From a bacterium HR15 (lineage in GTDB: Bacteria > Armatimonadota > Fimbriimonadia > Fimbriimonadales > GBS-DC), in the NCBI GenBank assembly GCA_002898555.1, contig BEHR01000015.1, positions 1-64,000 on the forward strand: DNA of 64,000 nucleotides. Reading direction: 5' to 3'. The stretch's first letter is position 1, and the number at the start of each line of letters is the position of its first letter. Below the pieces are notes generated by a model, which saw only the letters and a program-made list of their open reading frames with translations, was not told where the DNA came from and did not search any database. Of the stretch, positions 35,363-44,544 are shown in pieces. Both the position numbers and the translations under genes were made by a program.

Positions 35363-38300
35363 ATGATAGTCAGAGAATGGCTTAGAAAACTCATGGACAC
35401 AACCGAGCGCGATATCAAGCGCATGAAGCCGATTGTCGCGAAGATCAACGCGCTCGAACCCGAAATGCAGCAGCTGTCGAATGAGCAGCTGCGGGCGAAA
35501 ACGGACGAATTCAAGAAGCGTCTGCAGGATGGCGAAACGCTGGACGATATTCTGCCGGAGGCGTTCGCTGTCGTGCGCGAGGCAGCGCGCCGCACCCTCA
35601 ATATGCGCCACTTCGATGTGCAGCTGATGGGGGGGATCGTGCTGCATCAGGGGCGTATCGCCGAGATGAAAACAGGGGAAGGGAAGACGCTCGTGGCTAC
35701 CCTGCCACTCTATCTGAACGCCCTGGAGGGCAAGGGGGTGCATTTGGTAACGGTCAACGATTATCTGGCGCGTCGCGACGCCGTGTGGATGGGGCCTATC
35801 TATCATCTACTCGGCTTGACCGTGGGTGTCATTCAGGGGCAGAGCGCGGAAACGGACGAACTCGGTGGCTCCTATATCTATGAACCCGGCTATCAGCATC
35901 CTGACCCACGCTACCTCCACCTGCGCGAAATCAGCCGTAAGGAAGCTTATCAGTGCGACATCACCTACGGCACCAACCATGAGTTCGCGTTCGATTACCT
36001 GCGCGATAACATGGTCTTCTCGGTCGACGACCTCGTGCAGCGCGAGCTGAACTACGCCATCATCGACGAGGTGGACAGCATCTTGATCGATGAGGCACGC
36101 ACGCCCCACATCATTTCGGGGCAGGTGGAGGAGGATGTCAATATCTACTATCGCGTCGACTCCTTCGTGCGGCGGCTACAGCCCGGGCGCGACTACATCG
36201 TCGATGAGAAGCACCATGCCGTGACGCTCACCGAAGAGGGCACCGATCGGCTGGAACAGATGATGGGCATTCCGAACCTTGCCGACGAAGTGGAATTGAT
36301 GCCTTACATTAATGCCGCGCTCAAGGCGCACGGGCTGTTCAAGCGCGATGTGCATTATGTGGTGCGCAACGGCGAGATTATCATCGTGGACGAGTTCACT
36401 GGGCGTCTCATGCACGGGCGACGCTACAGCGATGGGCTGCACCAAGCGATTGAAGCCAAAGAGGGCGTGCCTATCAAACAAGAGAGCCAGACAATCGCGG
36501 TGGTCACCTTCCAAAACTTCTTCCGCCTCTACAAAAAGCTCGCCGGCATGACGGGCACGGCAAAGACCGAGGAGGAGGAATTCCGCAAAATCTATGGCAT
36601 GGATGTGGTGGTTATCCCCACGCACCGCCCGATGATTCGTATCGATCATCCCGATGTGGTGTATAAGACGATGGAGGCGAAGTTGCGCGGGATTGCCCTG
36701 GAGATTCTGCGCCTTTACACGAAGCAGCAGCCGGTGCTGGTCGGCACGCGCTCCATCGAAATGTCCGAGGTGGTCTCCTCGCGCCTCACCTTCGACAAGC
36801 TGCAGCTGCTGGTGTTGATCGAACGCATTCGCCACGCCCTGGAGGAGCGGAAAGACATTCCCAAGCAGCAGCGTGAGGAGTGGCGCAAGACACTGCTCAT
36901 GCCGTTGCCCTCGCTCTCGATGCGCCAGCTGGCTCCCATCTGCCGCTCGCTGGAGCTGCCGACCGACCCTCTAACAGAGGTGCACTTGAACTGGTTCCTC
37001 GATCGATGGGGCTTGCCCGCCGAGAATCGAGTCTACCTGCAGGAGGCGTTAGAGCATGGCATCCCGCACAATGTGCTGAACGCCAAGTATCATGAGAAGG
37101 AAGCGCTGATTATTGCCGAGGCGGGGCGCAAAGGCGCGGTGACCATCGCGACGAACATGGCAGGGCGTGGAGTGGATATCCTGTTGGGTGGCTCCGTGGT
37201 TAAGCAGGACCAGCCCGACCAGTCGGACAGTGCCGACTCGTCCGACCAGCCTGATGCGTCTGCCTCCACCGAAGGGTTGCTCTCCTTCCGGCGCGGAGGC
37301 AAGATGCGTGCGGCACCACCGCTGCCCCTCAGCGAGCAGGAGCGTTCCGTCGCTGCCGAAGAGGTGCGCAAACTGGGCGGACTGTTTATTCTGGGCACAG
37401 AGCGCCACGAGAGCCGCCGCATCGATAACCAGTTGCGCGGACGCGCTGGGCGACAAGGCGACCCCGGCGAATCGCGCTTCTTCATCTCGCTGGAAGACGA
37501 ACTCATCCGCCTGTTCGGGGAGAACCTGCGTAACAGCCCCCTGCTGCGCGGCTGGCCCGACGACGAACCGCTTGAAGCCAAAATGCTCACGAAAGCCATC
37601 GAAGGCGCACAGAAACGCGTCGAACTGCACAACTTCTCCATTCGCAAGCATGTGTTGCAATATGACGATGTGCTGAACAATCAGCGCCTGCACATCTACC
37701 GAATGCGACGCCGCATCCTGGAGGGCGAGAACCTGCGCGAGACCGCCTTGGAGTTCGCCCGCCAAGTGGTCAAAGAGATTATCGACGAGTTCGCCCCACG
37801 CAATGTGCCGCCCACCGAGTGGGATCTATCGGCACTGTATCAGCGACTCAACACCCTCTTCCCACTGGAGTTCTTCGTTAAGCCACACGACTTCCACTTC
37901 GTCCGTCACGACGAGCTGGTCCAGCGCGTGCAAGAGTGGGTCCAACAAGCCTACGAGATGCGCGAGCAGGAACTGACGCCCGATGTGATGCGCGAGTTAG
38001 AGCGATTCTTCATGCTCCAAGTGATTACCCGCAAGTGGGTCGAGCACCTGGCATCGATGGACTACCTGCGCGAGGGCATCGGGCTACGCGGCTATGGGCA
38101 AATCGATCCGCTGGTCGCCTATAAGCAGGAAGCGGCGCAGATCTTTGCCGAGACGCTCAACAGCATCCGCCATGAGGTGGTCATGTACCTCTTTCACGCG
38201 CAGGTGGTTCCACCGCAACCGCGCCAGATTATCCGACTCGATGCACCCGATGGCAATCCAGCCGTCGCCGGAACGACGCCCGCGCGCGGCATCCAGCGAC

Positions 38301-38413
38301 TGGACGATTCCGGCACCGCCGCACACGCTTCGGGCAAAGTGGGACGCAACGACCCATGCCCTTGCGGCAGCGGCAAAAAGTATAAAAAATGCTGCTACCC
38401 CAAGTATGGCTGA
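35363..38413 (+). CDS. secA: Preprotein translocase ATPase SecA
   Basis: The 1016-residue motor drives protein export through SecYEG. Walker A 'MKTGEGKTLVATL' (about 102-114), 'DEVDSILIDEART', 'GRTVGRQGDPGES'-like block 'RGRAGRQGDPGES', and a C-terminal SEC-C zinc motif 'CPCGSGKKYKKCC' are present. It is longer than the usual 830-900 residues because of insertions in NBD2 (about 470-590) and an acidic Asp/Ser-rich stretch ('DQPDQSDSADSSDQPDAS', about 615-635). Both lie between conserved helicase motifs and do not break them. Confidence 0.96.
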   Translation: MIVREWLRKLMDTTERDIKRMKPIVAKINALEPEMQQLSNEQLRAKTDEFKKRLQDGETLDDILPEAFAVVREAARRTLNMRHFDVQLMGGIVLHQGRIAEMKTGEGKTLVATLPLYLNALEGKGVHLVTVNDYLARRDAVWMGPIYHLLGLTVGVIQGQSAETDELGGSYIYEPGYQHPDPRYLHLREISRKEAYQCDITYGTNHEFAFDYLRDNMVFSVDDLVQRELNYAIIDEVDSILIDEARTPHIISGQVEEDVNIYYRVDSFVRRLQPGRDYIVDEKHHAVTLTEEGTDRLEQMMGIPNLADEVELMPYINAALKAHGLFKRDVHYVVRNGEIIIVDEFTGRLMHGRRYSDGLHQAIEAKEGVPIKQESQTIAVVTFQNFFRLYKKLAGMTGTAKTEEEEFRKIYGMDVVVIPTHRPMIRIDHPDVVYKTMEAKLRGIALEILRLYTKQQPVLVGTRSIEMSEVVSSRLTFDKLQLLVLIERIRHALEERKDIPKQQREEWRKTLLMPLPSLSMRQLAPICRSLELPTDPLTEVHLNWFLDRWGLPAENRVYLQEALEHGIPHNVLNAKYHEKEALIIAEAGRKGAVTIATNMAGRGVDILLGGSVVKQDQPDQSDSADSSDQPDASASTEGLLSFRRGGKMRAAPPLPLSEQERSVAAEEVRKLGGLFILGTERHESRRIDNQLRGRAGRQGDPGESRFFISLEDELIRLFGENLRNSPLLRGWPDDEPLEAKMLTKAIEGAQKRVELHNFSIRKHVLQYDDVLNNQRLHIYRMRRRILEGENLRETALEFARQVVKEIIDEFAPRNVPPTEWDLSALYQRLNTLFPLEFFVKPHDFHFVRHDELVQRVQEWVQQAYEMREQELTPDVMRELERFFMLQVITRKWVEHLASMDYLREGIGLRGYGQIDPLVAYKQEAAQIFAETLNSIRHEVVMYLFHAQVVPPQPRQIIRLDAPDGNPAVAGTTPARGIQRLDDSGTAAHASGKVGRNDPCPCGSGKKYKKCCYPKYG

Positions 38414-38591
38414 AGGCGATGTTTATCATCAACATCGCAGTGGGCATCGCCGTCAGCTTCATCCGCTATGTCGTGTAGAAGCTGGTTGCAGTGCGGACGT
38501 GCGAGGGGCATTAGGTGGTCGCCATTTGCGCGCCGATCTTTCTCATCCGTTGATTGCATGCGCTTTGATGTAGGGGTACTCTTTTGTCAGC
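38414..38591. other. Gap between secA and the cyclase gene
   Basis: No convincing gene or promoter is seen. A 19-codon hydrophobic ORF (38419-38478) is noted but unsupported. No terminator hairpin after secA is obvious. Confidence 0.4.
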
Positions 38592-41147
38592 ATGGGCATG
38601 TCCATACGATTGTTTGGGGGACGGGTTTACGGAGCGTGGCGTGCGCTGGGATGCTGTTGGCAGGCGTTAACGCTGATGGCGTTCCTTTCCAGCCTACTCG
38701 TGCTGGCAATGGGTGGTTTGCGGGCAGCAGGCTGGACGCTGTTCGGCTTCTGGGTCGCTGCGAACGCCCTGACTGGGTTAAGGGTATTGCTATGGGGCCT
38801 ATGGCGTCCACGGTTGTGGGGCGCCATCACCACATCCGCATTCGGCTGGTCCTTTGTGGGCGCGTTTTTAGCAGCGATCCTTGTGCCTGTCTGGAGCGCG
38901 GCGAGTGCATCGGCAACGGGTGAGGTCACTTTTGGCAGTGCGTTCCTGCTGCTTTTAGCGGGCATCGCTTTCGGCTTTACGCTGATTATCGGGTTCATCG
39001 TCAGTGTGATGGGGGCAGGGCTGGGATTGATGGCAGGCGGTGAAAGGTGGGAGCAGGCAGCAAGATGGGGGCTGACGGCATGCTGGAGCTGGCAAGCGAT
39101 GGGCTTGGTTGGCGCCCTGCTGAGTTTGCCGACTGGGCTGGTGCTCACCATCTGGCTGGGCGTGCCGTTGCTCACGCTCGGTACAGTGCGCCTGCTCATA
39201 CCCGGTAGTCGAATAGACACATGGCTCCTCCTGATTCGCCCGCACCTGCGGCGAGCGTTCATCCTGCGGGGACAGTGGGGGACGCGCTCATGGCGGTTGG
39301 ACATGCGAGGTGCCGCCGTCGGGATAACGGTCGCCCTGTTCACAGGGCTGGTATGGCAGATGGGCCTGCTACAACCCCTACAGGCAAGCAGTCTTGCCTG
39401 GTTGATTCAGTTCCGCAACGAGCCGTGGGTGCTGCAGCGCAAAGGCGTAAGTGTTGATCTCTGGCAGAGCGAAGCGACCCGGCGCGTGGTGTTGCTGGGT
39501 TACGATCAGGATGGGTATGCAGCACTCGGTCAGGATTCTGAATGCGCGGTACTGGCGCGAGCCATTCGTCAGCTGCATGCATGGCGCGTCCGCGTGATAC
39601 TCGCACCCCTGCCCCTGTTGGAGGCGGAGCCAGGGCAATCAGAGCCATTCCAGCGTTTAGCGCAGCGTAATCGGCGCGACCTGAACCTTTTGAGAAAGGC
39701 GGCGCATGAGGCAGGCAATGTGGTGTGGATTGTCCCGGCAGCGAGCCGCCTTCCGAAAGAAGCACAGCAGCTCCTTTCAGCAGGCAGAGCGGTTGGCGCG
39801 ATGGCGCGCATTCGCTATTTTGCACCGGGGTTGCCAGCTATCGAGCGCGACAAGCGAACCGTTGCGCCCGCGCTCGCTGCGATGCATCTCCTTGACATCC
39901 GTGATAATGCGCCTTCAAGCGAGCGATTCCTCCTGACCGACTTCTATGGTGAGCAGACGGGTGAAGCGTTCGTCCGTGCGCCGATATCCTGCATCTTGAA
40001 GGGCAAACCGTTCTACTGGACAGGGGCACGGCGCGTGGTCAGGGATGAATTCTTAGTAGAGCGCGAGCAGCTTGCGCCACAGCCAATCCTTCCACGGCAG
40101 CTGCTCGCCGACCGGATCGCGATCCTGCCCGCCTTGCAGCCCGATCTCTACTTGACGCCTGTCGGCAGGATGGATGGACAGGAGCTAATCGCGCATCAGC
40201 TTGCTTCGCTGTTGCACGGGACGATCATCAGGACACCCTCGCCAGGATGGATACTGCTTGCGCTGCTCCTGATGGGCTTGATCAGCGGGCATCTATGTCT
40301 GCGGCGCGCGCCTATCGAAGCGTGGTGGACGGCGATAGTGATAGCCATCATTATCTGGCTGGGCAGCATCGGGTTATTCGTTGGTGGGCACATCTGGTTC
40401 GACCCCTTCCTGCCCCTACTAAGTGTAGCGCTGACCGCGCTAATGGTCTCGCAACTCACTTTTGTCAGCGAGAGTGCGGAGCGCGCTCGCCACCGCGCGC
40501 TGCTGCAACGGCTGGTCGCGCCTGCTGTGGCGGAACAACTCCTGGAGGATTTCGAAGCGCGCCTAAGAACAGGCGGCATGCGCAGCAGCATCGGTGTGCT
40601 GTTCGCTGATATTCGCAACTTCACCCCTTTTGCCGAGGCACATACGCCAGAACAGGTCGTCGAACGGCTTAATCGCTATCTGGGCATATTAACGGAGACG
40701 CTCCATGCCCATCAGGGCATTCTGGACAAGTACACAGGCGATGGGCTGATGGCAATTTTCGCCTCGCATCTGCTACCCGAACCAGAAACAGAAGAGCAAT
40801 TGATCTGCCGTGCGGTGCGGGCTGCAATTGCGATGCAGCATGCATTGCTGCAACTGAACAGGTCAAGCGATCCGCCTTTGGGAATGGGTATCGGGTTGCA
40901 CTTTGGCGAGGCGGTGCTGGGATTGCTGGGTGGCGCGACGCAGTTCAACTATACAGCAGTCGGACGCACAGTGGTGATCGCCGCACGGTTGCAGGCGCTG
41001 GCAAGAGCGGGCGAAATCGTGATGAGCGAGGTGGTCTATCAAGTCGCGCACAAAGCGGGTATCCTGCACGAACTATCTCCAGAAACTGTGCAGCTCAAGG
41101 GGATGACGGCACCCTTTATCGTCTATCGCCTGTGCCTGTCTCAGTAG
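38592..41147 (+). CDS. CHASE2-domain class III nucleotide cyclase with altered active site
   Basis: The 851-residue protein has about six N-terminal membrane helices (about 10-210), a CHASE2-type extracytoplasmic sensor (about 250-540), three more helices (about 550-620), and a C-terminal class III cyclase domain (about 640-850). The metal aspartates are present in 'FADIRNFTPF' and 'YTGDGLMAIF', and a substrate lysine is in 'LDKYTGDG'. The block normally reading GDxVNxAARLE is 'GRTVVIAARLQ', so the transition-state Asn is Val and the purine-selecting Asp is Arg, while the Arg is kept. The domain may be weakly active, accept another nucleotide, or be regulatory. It converges on the CRISPR effector gene and overlaps it by 32 nt. 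Confidence 0.85.
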   Translation: MGMSIRLFGGRVYGAWRALGCCWQALTLMAFLSSLLVLAMGGLRAAGWTLFGFWVAANALTGLRVLLWGLWRPRLWGAITTSAFGWSFVGAFLAAILVPVWSAASASATGEVTFGSAFLLLLAGIAFGFTLIIGFIVSVMGAGLGLMAGGERWEQAARWGLTACWSWQAMGLVGALLSLPTGLVLTIWLGVPLLTLGTVRLLIPGSRIDTWLLLIRPHLRRAFILRGQWGTRSWRLDMRGAAVGITVALFTGLVWQMGLLQPLQASSLAWLIQFRNEPWVLQRKGVSVDLWQSEATRRVVLLGYDQDGYAALGQDSECAVLARAIRQLHAWRVRVILAPLPLLEAEPGQSEPFQRLAQRNRRDLNLLRKAAHEAGNVVWIVPAASRLPKEAQQLLSAGRAVGAMARIRYFAPGLPAIERDKRTVAPALAAMHLLDIRDNAPSSERFLLTDFYGEQTGEAFVRAPISCILKGKPFYWTGARRVVRDEFLVEREQLAPQPILPRQLLADRIAILPALQPDLYLTPVGRMDGQELIAHQLASLLHGTIIRTPSPGWILLALLLMGLISGHLCLRRAPIEAWWTAIVIAIIIWLGSIGLFVGGHIWFDPFLPLLSVALTALMVSQLTFVSESAERARHRALLQRLVAPAVAEQLLEDFEARLRTGGMRSSIGVLFADIRNFTPFAEAHTPEQVVERLNRYLGILTETLHAHQGILDKYTGDGLMAIFASHLLPEPETEEQLICRAVRAAIAMQHALLQLNRSSDPPLGMGIGLHFGEAVLGLLGGATQFNYTAVGRTVVIAARLQALARAGEIVMSEVVYQVAHKAGILHELSPETVQLKGMTAPFIVYRLCLSQ

Positions 41148-42318
41148 GGGCATGGCGCCGCCGTGCCCCTACATTTAATGCGCGCTTTTCCCAGATATCC
41201 CTGAGCTGTCCATACACCTCACGCGCCTGCTCAATGATATCCTCCGCTTTCAGCACTTGCCCCTCCGCTCGCCCAAAGCCACAGTGCGCAATATCGTTGC
41301 GCAACTCTATGACCCTACCCCAGACCTTCGTGAGGAGGTCGTCTGCACGGTTATGATGAGCCTCGTTCAGGGTGCGCGCGGCATCTTCTCGACGATCGAG
41401 GTTATTCGCGTCTTGACCGTCCAACTGCACTTGATAGCTAATCAGCCATTCGCGGGCGAGGGTCATCGCCTGAACAACATGCCCGCGTTCGAGATACCAA
41501 CCGATAAGCTCCAGCTGGGTTTGCAGGTCATCGTGTTCAAAGGGGCGGTAGGCTTGCTCTATCTGCTTCAAGAGTGGTATAAGGGGCGTCGCATGCTCCC
41601 CGATCTCGGCTTGTGCATCCTCGATGGCTGGGCGGAGACTTTTTACCGATTCTGCTAAAAGCGGCACGCGGCTCAGTAGCAGGTTGCTTGAGACCTTTTT
41701 CAGAGCATTAGCAAGCGACTTAAGGCGTCTGGGAGCATTCGGCTGTTGCAAGCGCCACGCCGTGTTCTGCTCTTTTTCGAGCAGACCTGCCAGTTCGCGC
41801 GAGTCGCCAGTGGCAATAAACATCTTGGCAGCGGTCAGCCAATCCAGCAGCTCGACGAAAGGGGTAAGCTCGAACACGGGGGTTTGCCCCTTCTCATTTT
41901 TTGCCTCGAACGCCCCATAGAGCAGATGGGCAATCTGCACGCTTTTTACCTGTTTCAAGTAGGCAATCACGAGCAGGGTAATCATCGGCAGTGAGCGAAA
42001 GCTATGCGTGATATCGAAGGCGAGCGTGTCGCCCTCTTCCACTACGCGGTCGATGGCAGAGAAAATTTGCCTCAGCTCCTGCTCACTTTTGCCATCGGGG
42101 ATGTCCACCTCCTGAATGTTAGTTTTGCCTTCCAGCAGAGGGCGGCAAGCACCCCAGTTTTTGTTGCGTGCGCCCTGTGTAAGCAGCACGCAGGTTGTCT
42201 TCGGCTGCAGCCATTCCACCAGCGCCTCCTGAATGAAGCGTGTGGATTTCTCGCGTTCAGCCCAGCGATAGACGGTCTCTTCGTATTTTCCTGTGCCCAG
42301 TAGAGTGATGAGTTTCAT
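41116..42318 (-). CDS. csx1: CARF-HEPN ribonuclease, Csx1/Csx2 (TM1812) family
   Basis: The 400-residue CRISPR ancillary effector has an N-terminal CARF domain with the TM1812-family signature: 'MKLITLLGTGKYEETVYRW', 'FDITHSFRSLPMITLLVIAYL' and 'HLLYGAFEA'. The C-terminal HEPN domain holds the RNase motif R340-N-D-I-A-H345. Family knowledge: the CARF dimer binds cyclic oligoadenylate made by Cas10 and the HEPN dimer then degrades RNA non-specifically. It occupies the csm6 position, its ATG overlapping the csm5 stop by 4 nt, so it is co-expressed with the complex. The extreme C terminus is contributed by a dispersed repeat. Confidence 0.9.
   Translation of the reverse strand: MKLITLLGTGKYEETVYRWAEREKSTRFIQEALVEWLQPKTTCVLLTQGARNKNWGACRPLLEGKTNIQEVDIPDGKSEQELRQIFSAIDRVVEEGDTLAFDITHSFRSLPMITLLVIAYLKQVKSVQIAHLLYGAFEAKNEKGQTPVFELTPFVELLDWLTAAKMFIATGDSRELAGLLEKEQNTAWRLQQPNAPRRLKSLANALKKVSSNLLLSRVPLLAESVKSLRPAIEDAQAEIGEHATPLIPLLKQIEQAYRPFEHDDLQTQLELIGWYLERGHVVQAMTLAREWLISYQVQLDGQDANNLDRREDAARTLNEAHHNRADDLLTKVWGRVIELRNDIAHCGFGRAEGQVLKAEDIIEQAREVYGQLRDIWEKRALNVGARRRHAPTETGTGDRR
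41144..41172. terminator. Bidirectional hairpin between cyclase and csx1
   Basis: GTAGGGGCA (41144-41152) pairs with TGCCCCTAC (41164-41172), extended by GG/CC, at the convergent 3' ends. It belongs to the dispersed TAGGGGC...GCCCCTA repeat family. The last codons of the CARF-HEPN gene ('ARRRHAPTETG') are read through it, so the repeat supplies its C terminus. Confidence 0.6.
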
Positions 42319-43475
42319 GAGGTGCCTCCTTCGGGTATCAGCGCGACCCAGCCGAGCGGTGCATGGGGCTGATTGTTGCGAAACGCCACACGGCGCGTCT
42401 TGGGGAAAACATCGGTATCGCGCTTCCCCAGTTTATACAGCCTCCGAATCTGCTCGAACTCCTCATCCAGCCCCTCGGTCAGAGGATTTGTGACGGTTTT
42501 GGCTTTCCAGCCACCGCCCCAGCCGATGTTGAGCAGGAATCCCCCTTGCGTCTCTACCTGGTTCAAACGTTGGTGCAACCTCCCGTAGAATTGCGCAATC
42601 GCGCTTAGTCCATAATCCTTCTTATAAAACCCCTGTTCGCTCTCAATGAGCGAGCTGGCGCGCTTGTTGCAGGCGTCTATAAACCCATGCAGTGCCTCTT
42701 TCTGCTGATTGCTGAAACCAAGATCTGCTTTCGCGGTTCCCTGCAATAGTCCTTCATCGAGGGTGATAGTCAACCGGGTTTCAACGCTTGTGGGCAGCCA
42801 CTCAAGAAACATTTTGTACTCCTCGTTGCCCACGCGTTTCTGCTCCAGGCGATTACCACGCAGCGTGTAGACCCATACCAGTCCGATCTGCACCTTGTCG
42901 GGGTCAATTGGTTCTGAGTCGCTAATGTGCAGCGCACGCAGCAGGTCACGGTTCGATTCGTTACCCCTTCCTCGACCGATTAACAACTCACGCTCCACCG
43001 TTTCGCGTCCGACCCATTCGCGTGGCGATAGTCGACCGCGTTCATCGCGTTGCACAACTTTTTGTGCCAGCCTCCTGCGCTTCTCTTCACCCAGATCCAG
43101 CACCAACCATTCCAGAATCGCGGTTCGAATTGCGCCCTTCAGTGTGCTGCCGGGGATATAGGGGCGTCCGAACGGGTCGCGGATGCAAGCGCGGATCTTG
43201 GTCTGAGCAGGGTTCTGATGGCAGACAACGGCGCGCGCCGCCACCTCCTGTGGTGGGATATTACGCCGCTGCAGCCAGCTTGCCCAGTTGAAGCCTGACT
43301 GCATCATCGCGTTCGCCAGATTGGTCGGGTCTTCACGGCTGCGGGTTAGCACCTTCTCGATATCGATCAGGTACCACCGTCCGTTTTGGAAAACGCCGTC
43401 AAAGACGCCATATTCTTGCCCGCTGCCGATATGAAGCGGGCTGAGAATCTCCAGTCGATAGCGTTGTGTTGCCAT
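42315..43475 (-). CDS. csm5: Type III-A RAMP protein Csm5
   Basis: The 386-residue Cas7-like protein begins 'RYRLEILSPLHIGSGQEYGVFDGVFQNGRWYLIDI', the Csm5 beginning, and carries 'IRDPFGRPYIPGSTLKGAIRTAI', the glycine-rich RAMP loop. Csm5 caps the 3' end of the crRNA in the Csm complex and has been linked to recruiting host nucleases for crRNA trimming. It lies 1 nt after csm4 and overlaps csx1. Confidence 0.9.
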   Translation of the reverse strand: MATQRYRLEILSPLHIGSGQEYGVFDGVFQNGRWYLIDIEKVLTRSREDPTNLANAMMQSGFNWASWLQRRNIPPQEVAARAVVCHQNPAQTKIRACIRDPFGRPYIPGSTLKGAIRTAILEWLVLDLGEEKRRRLAQKVVQRDERGRLSPREWVGRETVERELLIGRGRGNESNRDLLRALHISDSEPIDPDKVQIGLVWVYTLRGNRLEQKRVGNEEYKMFLEWLPTSVETRLTITLDEGLLQGTAKADLGFSNQQKEALHGFIDACNKRASSLIESEQGFYKKDYGLSAIAQFYGRLHQRLNQVETQGGFLLNIGWGGGWKAKTVTNPLTEGLDEEFEQIRRLYKLGKRDTDVFPKTRRVAFRNNQPHAPLGWVALIPEGGTS

Positions 43476-43476
43476 C

Positions 43477-44544
43477 TTATTTCACCCCTGAGGTGGAGGG
43501 AACAGTTGTGCCGATGGGAAAAGCATAGCCATAGCGATAGGCGGGGTGCGGGGCGTGGTCTGGGCGCAGATCGATCAATTGTCCCAGTCGGAACTCAGGT
43601 GGGTGCGCGATCAAGGAGCCTTCCGCGACCATCCAGACCTCCTTGCGGCGCAAGTTGTTCGCTTCGGGCGAGCCAAGCCAGCCACGCTTGAGCGTCAATT
43701 GATAGGCGGAACCATCGGCTCGTAGCCAGTTGCGCTGCTCCTCGTTTGCGGGCAGCCAAGGCGACAAGGTGATGAACGCATTCACGGGTTGTTTGGGCGA
43801 TTCGATAGTCCACTCGCGCCGTGCAAAGGTGAACAGCCCGCGTCCTGCCCCACGCTCACCGCCAAGCCCTGTGTCGCCCAACAGGCGCAAGCACGCCTCA
43901 AACTGCGGCTGAAAACTCGCCTCGCCAAACTGCACACCGAACCACAATCCACAGCCCTGCGCAAAATGCACCTCACCGAACTGCCAGATTTGTGAGGCGT
44001 TCGTGATGCGATCCAGCGTCACACGCGGCACCACCGCACGACGATAAATCACCAGGTCATCCTGTTCGTAGTCCCAGTGATTTTGAAGCGTGTGCCAGTC
44101 GTCGGGATGAATGAGTATCTCGCCCTCCTGTAGCAGCAGCCGTGATGGCTCCATCGGAGGCCCAGGCGGCGGCTCCAGTGCAATCGTTTCACCCCGCAAG
44201 TATTGCGCCAGCACTCGTTCGGAGACCCAGCGGATGCCTTTCCAGCGTTTGGCGGTCTCGGTGTCGTTGGTGGGCGGGCGCAGCGGTTTCGGGTAGAAGC
44301 GCAGCGCACTGGCGAAGGGGAACGCCGAGGTGAGGAAGAACGGTTCACGCCCCGCATCCTGATAGCGTGCCAACAGGTTGTTGCTCAGCGAATCGACGCC
44401 ATACAGCAGCCGCCATATCGAGCAGATGGCGCTAAAGAGGGTATCGGCGGGGATGAACTCGCGCGTCTCCTCCTGACCGATGCCCCGCTCGCCTATATGC
44501 AACGGCGCCCGAAAAGCGAGATAATAAGCAACCATACCCGTCAT
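43477..44544 (-). CDS. csm4: Type III-A RAMP protein Csm4 (Cas5-like)
   Basis: The 355-residue protein starts 'MVAYYLAFRAPLHIGERGIGQEETREFIPADTLFSAIC', typical of Csm4, and contains 'LGGERGAGRGLFTF', the RAMP glycine-rich loop. Csm4 binds the 5' tag of crRNA and joins Cas10 to the Csm3 backbone. Its ATG overlaps the csm3 stop (ATGA). Confidence 0.9.
   Translation of the reverse strand: MTGMVAYYLAFRAPLHIGERGIGQEETREFIPADTLFSAICSIWRLLYGVDSLSNNLLARYQDAGREPFFLTSAFPFASALRFYPKPLRPPTNDTETAKRWKGIRWVSERVLAQYLRGETIALEPPPGPPMEPSRLLLQEGEILIHPDDWHTLQNHWDYEQDDLVIYRRAVVPRVTLDRITNASQIWQFGEVHFAQGCGLWFGVQFGEASFQPQFEACLRLLGDTGLGGERGAGRGLFTFARREWTIESPKQPVNAFITLSPWLPANEEQRNWLRADGSAYQLTLKRGWLGSPEANNLRRKEVWMVAEGSLIAHPPEFRLGQLIDLRPDHAPHPAYRYGYAFPIGTTVPSTSGVK

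Noticed and set aside
38419-38478. 19-codon hydrophobic ORF after secA
   Set aside because: It could be a tiny membrane peptide, but there is no ribosome site or conservation evidence available.
38592-41147. The cyclase as a CBASS-type or Cas10-related signalling enzyme
   Set aside because: It is a class III cyclase with a CHASE2 sensor, unrelated to CD-NTases and without a CRISPR domain; adjacency alone is not enough.
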